This document shows, one piece after another, positions 1-5,278 of a stretch of 5,278 nucleotides of DNA. The notes under the pieces were generated by a model that saw only the letters and a program-made list of their open reading frames with translations, was not told where the DNA came from and searched no databases. Where the stretch lies: the NCBI GenBank assembly GCA_015494035.1, contig WGBZ01000296.1, forward strand, positions 1 through 5,278, written 5' to 3'. Origin of the DNA: Lysobacterales bacterium. GTDB lineage: Bacteria > Pseudomonadota > Gammaproteobacteria > Xanthomonadales > Marinicellaceae. Numbering within the stretch: position 1 is the stretch's first letter; each line of letters opens with the position of its first letter. Both the position numbers and the translations under genes were made by a program.

Positions 1-236
1 GTGAACTCGCTTCTCACACCTGAAATGTCCGATAACTGCGTTGAAGTCCTTGCCAATAGCCCGCTATTGGCCGCGAACTTCGCCTTGTTCTCGAACATTT
101 CCGGCATAAGCTGCTTCGTCCAGATTCGATCAGGGCTTCCCAAAGCGCAAATCGCACGCAATAGCAAGGCTATTGTGAAGGTTTGCAACGCAGAAATGGG
201 CAATTTTATGCCACAAGATGCCGTGTCACGATTCGA
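1..236 (-). other. Gene-free left flank; uninterrupted minus-strand frame of doubtful coding value
   Basis: No recognisable gene lies here. One minus-strand frame stays open from 236 to the window edge (about 78 codons after a TGA at 237-239). It has no ATG until 107 and 98 and no Shine-Dalgarno sequence before either. Read from the ATG at 107 it begins MPEMFENKAKFAANSGLLAR and runs off the window. From memory, and not checked, similar short peptides have been annotated as hypothetical proteins in several proteobacterial genomes. That would fit a dispersed repeat whose frame happens to be open. A plus-strand frame over 1-324 is also open but runs antisense into the EAL gene. Because the stretch is built of nested hairpins, the open frames are more likely by-products of a non-coding repeat than a protein gene. 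Confidence 0.25.
36..193. repeat. Imperfect inverted repeat whose arms each contain a CAATAGC/GCTATTG hairpin
   Basis: Two hairpins share the same stem. The first pairs 52-60 (GCCAATAGC) with 63-71 around a two-base loop. The second pairs 159-165 (CAATAGC) with 169-175 around a three-base loop. The similarity goes beyond the stems: 36-87 aligned by hand with the reverse complement of 141-193 matches at about 39 of 53 columns with one gap, including a shared outer CTGCGTTG (36-43 and 186-193) and CCTT. A further small palindrome, GCGAA-C-TTCGC, lies at 73-83 with a decayed counterpart in the other arm. This is a nested, foldback-like structure in otherwise gene-free DNA. It resembles a REP/BIME-type or MITE-like non-coding repeat, but no second copy is in the window and no terminal repeats or target duplication can be defined. 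Neither hairpin is followed by a T-run, so a classical intrinsic terminator is unlikely. Confidence 0.6.
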
Positions 237-250
237 TCAGAGTCTCCCAA
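123..250. repeat. Pair of 21-base imperfect direct repeats (123-143 and 230-250)
   Basis: Both copies start GATTCGATCAG and end TCCCAA. They match at 18 of 21 positions, the three differences all falling in the middle (GGCT versus AGTC region). They lie 107 bases apart and enclose the second hairpin of the neighbouring inverted repeat. The right copy ends 10 bases before the stop codon of the leftward EAL gene. They may be internal modules of the same repeat element or its degraded boundary. The function is unknown. Confidence 0.55.
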
Positions 251-260
251 GCCGAACAGG

Positions 261-1448
261 TTATCTCGCCTTGGCCAGCTGTTCCAGCGCTTCGGCAGCG
301 GCCAGCGGCTGGGAAAACAGGTAACCCTGGCCCAGGTCCACCCCCAGGGCTTGTAACACGCGTTTTTGTTGCGCGTTTTCAATGCCTTCGGCCACCACTT
401 CGATGTCCATATTGGCGGCCATGTCAGTGACCACGTTGATCATGGTCAGGCTGCGCGCGTTTTCAAACATGGTGGAAACAAAACGCTGGTCGATCTTGAT
501 GGTATGGAAGTCCAGTTCGATCAGGTGCTGCAAGCCGGAATAGCCGGTGCCGAAATCGTCCAGCGAAAGGGTAAAGCCCAAGTCATGCAAGGGTTGCAGC
601 AGTTGCCGCGCCTGTTGGTAATCCACCATCAGCGTTTCGGTGATTTCCAGTTTGATGCGGTCCGGAGAGATACCGTGCTGGCGCACGATCGCACCAATGC
701 GTTCCACGAAGTCGGGTTCGGCCAACTGCCGAGCCGAAACATTGATGCTCATGAAAAATGGTGGGTGTTCATTGGCTTGCTGATCGAGCCGGTGCAGGAA
801 TTCACAGGCTTTTTCGAAAATGCGGATGCCCAGCGGAACGATGATGTCGGTTTCTTCGGCCAGGGAAATGAATTCCTGCGGCGAGACCTGACCAATGGCT
901 TCGTGCTGCCAGCGGCACAAGGCCTCAAAGCCGGCCCACCTGTCAGTCTTGAGGTTGACCAGCGGTTGGAACACCATCTGGATTTCGTCCTGTTCCAGCG
1001 CTGTGAGCAAATCGGCTTCCAGGCGGATTTTTTCCAGCCCCACATTAATCGCCGGGTTGGTGCCGGTTTCCTGCGCCGAATAACGTGGCGAAGCTGGCGA
1101 CAGCGAGGGCGCCACCTGAGACCGCAGGCGACTCAGCAGGACTTCAAACAAGGTACGTAACACCGGGTCGGCCTGCTCCAGCCGGTCCAGAATCTGGCTG
1201 CGTTTGATGACCAGCAGGTCACAATCGCTGTGGGCCCTGGCATCCAGTATGCGTGGTGAGTTGTCCAGCACGGCCATTTCGCCAAAGATTTCACCGGCTG
1301 GCAGTATGGCCAAAGGCTGTTCGGCACCGGGTGAATACATCGCCACCTGCCCGTCCTGAATCAGGTAGGCACAATCTGCCGCATCGCCGGCAGAAAAAAT
1401 GGATTGCCCGGCGGCAAAATGCTGGATGGTGCTTTGCGTGTCAGTCAC
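261..1448 (-). CDS. Cyclic-nucleotide-binding domain / EAL domain protein, probable c-di-GMP phosphodiesterase
   Basis: Probable cytosolic enzyme that hydrolyses cyclic di-GMP to pGpG under control of a CRP-like sensor domain. With GTG 1448 as residue 1 (395 residues), about 10-100 is a cNMP-binding beta-roll with the phosphate-cassette pattern FGEMAVLDNSPR. A short linker follows, then an EAL domain from about 140 to the end. The expected catalytic and metal residues are all visible: E175-A-L, N236 in SINVSARQL, E268 in LEITET, D297-D298 in DDFGTGYS, K318 and D320 in IKID, E354 in AEGIE and Q374 in LGQGY. Loop 6 is intact, so activity is expected. There is no GGDEF, signal peptide or membrane segment. 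The bound ligand is not predictable: the cassette Arg is present but is followed by Ile, where cAMP/cGMP binders usually have Ser or Thr. The frame stays open up to a GTG at 1511, but that start would place a strong Shine-Dalgarno sequence inside the gene, so 1448 is preferred. The gene is divergent from yqcC. Confidence 0.9.
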   Translation of the reverse strand: MTDTQSTIQHFAAGQSIFSAGDAADCAYLIQDGQVAMYSPGAEQPLAILPAGEIFGEMAVLDNSPRILDARAHSDCDLLVIKRSQILDRLEQADPVLRTLFEVLLSRLRSQVAPSLSPASPRYSAQETGTNPAINVGLEKIRLEADLLTALEQDEIQMVFQPLVNLKTDRWAGFEALCRWQHEAIGQVSPQEFISLAEETDIIVPLGIRIFEKACEFLHRLDQQANEHPPFFMSINVSARQLAEPDFVERIGAIVRQHGISPDRIKLEITETLMVDYQQARQLLQPLHDLGFTLSLDDFGTGYSGLQHLIELDFHTIKIDQRFVSTMFENARSLTMINVVTDMAANMDIEVVAEGIENAQQKRVLQALGVDLGQGYLFSQPLAAAEALEQLAKAR

Positions 1449-1492
1449 CAGGTGCTTGTCCGCGTGAAAACATGATTTGATTCTACCTCCTT
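1441..1492 (-). promoter_or_regulatory. Strong Shine-Dalgarno with an out-of-frame ATG mini-ORF ahead of the EAL gene
   Basis: On the minus strand, AAGGAGGT lies at 1492-1485, followed 11 bases later by an ATG at 1473. That ATG is not in the frame of the cNMP-EAL protein. It opens a ten-codon peptide (MFSRGQAPGD) that stops at TGA 1443-1441, overlapping the first codons of the in-frame GTG at 1448-1446. The stop lying beside that GTG is the arrangement seen in translational coupling, so the peptide may be a leader that feeds ribosomes to the GTG. Alternatives are a one-base indel (real or sequencing error) separating an original ATG start from the gene, or initiation at a non-canonical codon just after the Shine-Dalgarno sequence. 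The Shine-Dalgarno sequence is certain as a string; its use is inferred. Confidence 0.45.
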
Positions 1493-1513
1493 GGGATGGA
1501 TTTTCACACACAG

Positions 1514-1542
1514 GACATAAATCCGCGTTAAAATTCTGTCCA
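1514..1542 (-). promoter_or_regulatory. Possible sigma-70-type promoter for the EAL gene
   Basis: Reading the minus strand, TGGACA (1542-1537) matches five of six -35 consensus bases. After 17 bases comes TATGTC (1519-1514), matching only three of six at -10. Transcription would begin near 1507, just ahead of the Shine-Dalgarno at 1492-1485 and downstream of the GTG at 1511, which would support a start after 1485. A second -35-like TTGACG lies at 1564-1559 but has no good partner. On the plus strand TAAAAT (1529-1534) resembles a -10 box for yqcC but lacks a -35. These are weak matches read by eye. Confidence 0.2.
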
Positions 1543-1599
1543 AATCAGCGATACAGCGCGTCAAATCGATTCCATAACCGCCCGGACCCAACCATTATC

Positions 1600-1986
1600 A
1601 TGCAATCCGAATACATCAAACGCAGCCTGCAGCAACTGGAACAGGACCTGAAACAACTCGACCTGTGGTCTCCGGCCAGCCCCGAGGCTGCAGCTTTTGA
1701 AAGCACTGCCCCGTTTTTTCACGACCGCATGGACTTTTCCGACTGGCTGCAATGGGTCCTGATTCCCCGCTTTCGCAGCCTGCTGGATGCCGGCCTGCCC
1801 TTTCCGGATAATTGCGCCATTGCGCCCATGGCCGAGGTCCAGTACGCGCAAAAAGGGCCGGAATACGCCGCGCTCATTCATACCTTGCGCGAGCTGGACA
1901 ATCACGTCATGGAAGCCGCCCGGCAGCGGCAGGCCGATAAGTCCGCAGGGACAGACCCGGACAACGGAGCCGTAGCAGACGAATGA
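1600..1986 (+). CDS. yqcC: YqcC family protein (DUF446)
   Basis: Small cytosolic protein of 128 residues with no established biochemical role. It is recognised by the family's signature blocks: FESTAPFF (33-40), then D-x-M, then WLQWVLIPR (49-57), LLDAGLPFP and IAPMAEV. These match what I recall of E. coli YqcC, which is about 109 residues. The extra length is a charged, low-complexity C-terminal tail (about 108-128, rich in Ala, Asp, Gln and Arg). The N-terminus is predicted helical with heptad-like leucines (10-22). The ATG at 1600 fits the family N-terminus. The frame is open further upstream to a TTG at 1477, but that stretch overlaps the leader of the divergent gene and lacks family similarity. 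The Shine-Dalgarno is poor (GGAC at most). Its stop overlaps the mutS start as ATGA, implying coupled expression. In E. coli yqcC follows truC; here it heads an operon that also contains truD. Confidence 0.88.
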   Translation: MQSEYIKRSLQQLEQDLKQLDLWSPASPEAAAFESTAPFFHDRMDFSDWLQWVLIPRFRSLLDAGLPFPDNCAIAPMAEVQYAQKGPEYAALIHTLRELDNHVMEAARQRQADKSAGTDPDNGAVADE

Positions 1987-4583
1987 GCGGAAAATCCCGG
2001 CAAACGCCCATGATGCAGCAGTACCTGCGCATCAAGGCCGAACACCCCGATATGCTGCTGTTCTTCCGCATGGGGGATTTTTACGAACTGTTCCATGACG
2101 ACGCCAAAAAAGCCGCCCGGCTGCTGGACATTACCCTCACCTACCGCGGCAAGTCCGCCGGCAAGCCCATTCCCATGTGCGGCGTGCCGTTTCATTCCGT
2201 CGAACCGTATCTGGCCAAGCTGGTCAAGCAGGGGCAATCGGTGGCCATTTGTGAGCAAATCGGCGATCCGGCCACCAGCAAGGGGCCGGTGGAACGTCAG
2301 GTGGTGCGCATTCTCACCCCCGGCACCATTACCGATGAAGCCTTGCTGGATGCCCGGCATGAAAACCTGCTGGTCTGCGTGCATCAGCAAAAAAGCGGGT
2401 TCGGGTTGGTGAGTCTGGAACTGTCCTCCGGCCGCCTGCGTGCCATGCAGCTTGAAGACCTGGCCGGGCTACAGGCCCAGCTGGAACGGCTGCACCCCAG
2501 CGAGCTGCTGGTCAATGAAGACAGCGACCTGACCATGCAGCTCGGCCAATGGCCGGTTAACCTCCGACCCGCGTGGGATTTTGACCGGGACAGTGCCTTG
2601 CGTTCGCTTAAGGGGCTGTTCGGGGTGCACGACCTGAGCGGTTTTGGCCTTGAAGCCAGCTCGCCCATTCTGCCGGCCGCTGGCGCCTTGCTGAATTACG
2701 TGGAACACACCCAGCGCTCGGCCATCCCGCACATTCAGCCCTTGCAGGTGGAGTGGCTGGATGAGTTCCTGCACCTGGATTCGGCCACCCGCCGCAATCT
2801 TGAAATCGAACAGCGGGCCGATGGGCAGACAGAACACACGCTGGCTGGGTTACTGAATCGCGCCATCACGGCCATGGGGGCGCGTTGTCTGCAACGCTGG
2901 ATCAAACAGCCATTGCGGACTCATACTGTCCTCAACCAGCGGCTGGATGCCATCGGTTTTCTGAAAGACAACAACACCTGGCCGCTGTTGCAGGAGCAAT
3001 TGCGGCCCATGGGCGACATTGAACGCATCAGCACCCGCGTGGCCCTGCGCAGCGCGCGCCCGCGCGATCTGGTCACCTTGCGCGAATCCCTGAAACAGGT
3101 GGCTGACATCCGCCAACAGGCCGGAGACTGGGCCGATCACCCGGCCCTGAAGGGTTTGTACCAGCGTCTGTATGAGTTGCCAGCACTGGTCGAACAGCTG
3201 CAAAAAGCGCTGATAGACAACCCACCTGTGACCATCCGCGATGGGGGCGTGCTGGCCGAAGGCTATGACGCGGAACTGGATGAACTGCGTCACATCAGTC
3301 GCGACGCCAGCCAGTACCTGCTCGATTTTGAGCAACGCGAACGCGACAACACCGGCCTGGCTAACCTGAAAGTGGCCTATAACCGCGTGCATGGCTACTA
3401 CATTGAAGTGTCGCGCCTGCACAGCGACAAGGTGCCGGAACACTATATCCGCCGCCAGACGCTCAAATCCGCCGAGCGTTACACCACGCCGGAACTGAAA
3501 GAATTTGAACACAAGGTGCTCTCCAGCAAGGAACGTACCCTGGCCCGGGAAAAACGCCTGTACGACGAACTGCTGGAAGCCTGCCAGCCTTTTGTCACGG
3601 ACCTGCAACAGACCGCCGATGCGCTGGCCGAGCTGGACAGCCTGGCCACGCTGGCGGAACGGGCCGAAACCCTGGGCTTTACCCGCCCGACTCTGCATCA
3701 GGGCAATGGCATTCACATTCGCGGCGGCCGCCACCCGGTCATCGAAGCCCTGCAAGACACGCCGTTTGTGCCCAATGACCTGTCACTGGGCGATGGCAAT
3801 GGAGAAGATGATGACACCCGCATGCTCATTGTTACCGGCCCTAACATGGGCGGTAAATCCACCTACATGCGGCAAAACGCGCTCATTGTCCTTATGGCCG
3901 GCATGGGCAGTTTTGTGCCGGCCGATTCGGCTGAGATCGGCGACATTGACCGCATCTTTACCCGCATCGGCGCCGGCGATGACCTGACCCGGGGCCGTTC
4001 CACGTTTATGGTGGAAATGGCCGAAACGGCCAACATTCTGCATAACGCCACCGAAAAATCGCTGGTGCTGATGGACGAAATCGGGCGCGGCACCTCAACC
4101 TATGACGGCCTGTCTCTGGCCCAGGCCTGCGCCATGCACCTGGCCCGTCATAACCGGGCATTGTCACTTTTCGCCACCCATTATTTTGAACTGACCGCCC
4201 TGGCTGACCAGATTCCTGGCATTAAAAACGTGCACCTGGATGCCGTCGAACACGACAACAGCATCGTTTTCCTGCACAGCGTGAAACCCGGCCCGGCCAA
4301 CCGCAGCTACGGCCTGCAAGTGGCCGCGCTGGCGGGCATCCCCTCCCCTGTGTTGCAACAGGCCGCCAAAACCCTCAAACAGCTAGAACAACGGGCGGAC
4401 AAAGTCGCCGAAAAGCCGGTGCAAGCCTCGCTGTTTGACGGTGTGCTACCCACAGAACCCCAGGTGCCTGCCGAGCCGCCACCGGTCACGCGGGAACTTC
4501 AAGCAATCAACCCGGACGACCTCACCCCCCGCCAGGCGCTGGATCTGGTCTATCGTTTGCACGCCATGAGCCGCAAAACGTGA
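1983..4583 (+). CDS. mutS: DNA mismatch repair protein MutS
   Basis: Mismatch-recognition ATPase of methyl-directed or MutL-dependent repair. It binds mispairs and small loops as a dimer and recruits MutL. It has 866 residues, against 853 in E. coli, and appears complete. The mismatch-wedge motif F33-Y-E35 sits in GDFYELF near the N-terminus, as in bacterial MutS1. The connector and lever/core domains follow, with the conserved clamp-flanking block [18 protein letters not shown]. The ATPase domain has Walker [10 protein letters not shown] (619-627, K625), the signature [14 protein letters not shown], Walker B D698-E699 with GRGTSTYDG, and H733 in [13 protein letters not shown] (814-818) fits a beta-clamp-binding motif, and the last 25 or so residues ([16 protein letters not shown]) match the C-terminal oligomerisation segment. 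An acidic Gly/Asp insert (603-611) before Walker A is the only oddity. The start ATG at 1983 overlaps the yqcC stop, and the stop overlaps the truD start. Confidence 0.98.
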   Translation: MSGKSRQTPMMQQYLRIKAEHPDMLLFFRMGDFYELFHDDAKKAARLLDITLTYRGKSAGKPIPMCGVPFHSVEPYLAKLVKQGQSVAICEQIGDPATSKGPVERQVVRILTPGTITDEALLDARHENLLVCVHQQKSGFGLVSLELSSGRLRAMQLEDLAGLQAQLERLHPSELLVNEDSDLTMQLGQWPVNLRPAWDFDRDSALRSLKGLFGVHDLSGFGLEASSPILPAAGALLNYVEHTQRSAIPHIQPLQVEWLDEFLHLDSATRRNLEIEQRADGQTEHTLAGLLNRAITAMGARCLQRWIKQPLRTHTVLNQRLDAIGFLKDNNTWPLLQEQLRPMGDIERISTRVALRSARPRDLVTLRESLKQVADIRQQAGDWADHPALKGLYQRLYELPALVEQLQKALIDNPPVTIRDGGVLAEGYDAELDELRHISRDASQYLLDFEQRERDNTGLANLKVAYNRVHGYYIEVSRLHSDKVPEHYIRRQTLKSAERYTTPELKEFEHKVLSSKERTLAREKRLYDELLEACQPFVTDLQQTADALAELDSLATLAERAETLGFTRPTLHQGNGIHIRGGRHPVIEALQDTPFVPNDLSLGDGNGEDDDTRMLIVTGPNMGGKSTYMRQNALIVLMAGMGSFVPADSAEIGDIDRIFTRIGAGDDLTRGRSTFMVEMAETANILHNATEKSLVLMDEIGRGTSTYDGLSLAQACAMHLARHNRALSLFATHYFELTALADQIPGIKNVHLDAVEHDNSIVFLHSVKPGPANRSYGLQVAALAGIPSPVLQQAAKTLKQLEQRADKVAEKPVQASLFDGVLPTEPQVPAEPPPVTRELQAINPDDLTPRQALDLVYRLHAMSRKT

Positions 4584-5278
4584 CGGAAAACAACAGCGCC
4601 AGGCTGGACGTCCAATGGCCCAGGCGCCATCGCCCTGTGCTCACCGGCTGGTTCAAAAGCCGCCCGGAGGATTTCCAGGTCACCGAAATCCTGCCGGTGG
4701 CATTCAGTGACGACGGCGAGCACTGGTGGCTGTGGCTGGAAAAAACCGGTAGCAATACCGAATGGGCGGCCCGGCAACTGGCCAAAGCCTGTGGCGTGGC
4801 GCCTCGCCAGGTGGGTTACGCGGGCCTGAAAGACCGGCAAGGCATCACCGGCCAGTGGTTCAGCGTGCAACTGCCAAAAATCACCGACATGGAGGCGGTC
4901 AATGCAAACCTGCCAGCGGCCTTGCGGGTCAAGCAAGCCCGTTGGCACCACAAAAAACTGCGCACCGGGGCCTTGCGCGGCAACCGTTTTGAAATCATTG
5001 TGCGCGATGTGCTAGGCGACAGGCAAGCCGCCGAACAGACCCTGCATGGGCTGCATCAACACGGCTTTCCCAATTACTTCGGCGACCAGCGTTTTGGCCA
5101 CAACCGAAACAATGTGCAGCAGGCCCGCCAGGCGTTCCAGCGCAATCGCCTGCCGCGCCAACGCCACCAGCGCAGCTTGTGGCTTTCGGCCGCGCGTTCC
5201 TTTCTGTTCAACGAAATACTGGCCTACCGCCTGCGTCACGATTGCTGGCAAACCGTACTGCCAGGCGATGTGCTGCAA
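4580..5278 (+). CDS. truD: tRNA pseudouridine(13) synthase TruD, partial (C-terminus cut by window end)
   Basis: Converts U13 of tRNA-Glu to pseudouridine in the cytoplasm. 233 residues are present and no stop is reached; the E. coli enzyme has 349, so roughly the last third is missing. Diagnostic blocks are K26[10 protein letters not shown] near the N-terminus, [18 protein letters not shown] with the catalytic aspartate at D85, LRGNRFEI with N135 and F137 (corresponding to E. coli D80, N129 and F131), and NYFGDQRFG (165-173). The TRUD-specific insertion domain begins after this and is only partly seen. The GTG start at 4580 overlaps the mutS stop as GTGA. The N-terminal residues match the family from about residue 20, and no better start lies downstream. 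There is no clear Shine-Dalgarno, so translation probably depends on coupling to mutS. Confidence 0.96.
   Translation, partial: MTENNSARLDVQWPRRHRPVLTGWFKSRPEDFQVTEILPVAFSDDGEHWWLWLEKTGSNTEWAARQLAKACGVAPRQVGYAGLKDRQGITGQWFSVQLPKITDMEAVNANLPAALRVKQARWHHKKLRTGALRGNRFEIIVRDVLGDRQAAEQTLHGLHQHGFPNYFGDQRFGHNRNNVQQARQAFQRNRLPRQRHQRSLWLSAARSFLFNEILAYRLRHDCWQTVLPGDVLQ

Noticed and set aside
52..71. Hairpin as an intrinsic terminator
   Set aside because: The stem is good but neither strand has a following T-run, and the same stem recurs within a larger repeat, which explains it better.
36..193. CRISPR array
   Set aside because: There are only two related units in inverted, not direct, orientation, and no regular spacers or cas genes nearby.
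366..1160. 264-codon plus-strand frame opposite the EAL gene
   Set aside because: It is antisense to a complete EAL domain with all catalytic motifs; the composition looks like a shadow and no family resemblance is seen.
1477..1599. Upstream extension of yqcC to a TTG at 1477
   Set aside because: The extra 41 residues do not resemble the family N-terminus and would overlap the divergent gene's ribosome site and promoter region; ATG 1600 fits family length and start.
1902..2390. 162-codon minus frame spanning the yqcC/mutS junction
   Set aside because: It crosses two well-supported plus-strand genes and has no recognisable domain.
2850..3755. 301-codon open frame on the minus strand inside mutS
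   Set aside because: It lies wholly antisense to a confidently identified MutS, has no recognisable motifs, and is the expected shadow of GC-rich codon use.

Overview
The window reads as chromosomal DNA from a GC-rich, non-enteric gammaproteobacterium. This rests on a YqcC-family protein, a MutS of the long bacterial MutS1 type and a TruD pseudouridine synthase, all closest in motif content to gammaproteobacterial versions. No species can be named from the sequence alone.

Layout: positions 1-260 hold no convincing gene. They contain a structured repeat: two hairpins with the same stem sequence, set in the arms of a longer imperfect inverted repeat, plus a 21-base direct repeat. On the minus strand, 261 to about 1448 encodes a cyclic-nucleotide-binding (CRP-like sensor) domain fused to a complete EAL domain, a probable c-di-GMP phosphodiesterase. 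Its start is ambiguous, because the only strong Shine-Dalgarno sequence drives an ATG in the wrong frame. A short divergent intergenic region (about 1493-1599) separates it from a rightward run of three overlapping genes: yqcC (1600-1986), mutS (1983-4583) and truD (4580 to beyond the window end). Each junction is a four-base start/stop overlap, ATGA and then GTGA, so the three are very probably one operon with coupled translation.

How they fit together: mutS encodes the mismatch-recognition ATPase of DNA repair, and truD modifies U13 of tRNA-Glu. yqcC is a small conserved protein of unknown role, which in E. coli sits beside another tRNA pseudouridine synthase gene, truC. The order yqcC-mutS-truD differs from E. 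coli, where mutS and truD are in the same broad region but separated by surE, pcm, nlpD and rpoS. The leftward EAL gene is a separate signalling unit. No whole new defence or mobile system is visible. The least explained parts are the 1-260 repeat and the start region of the EAL gene.
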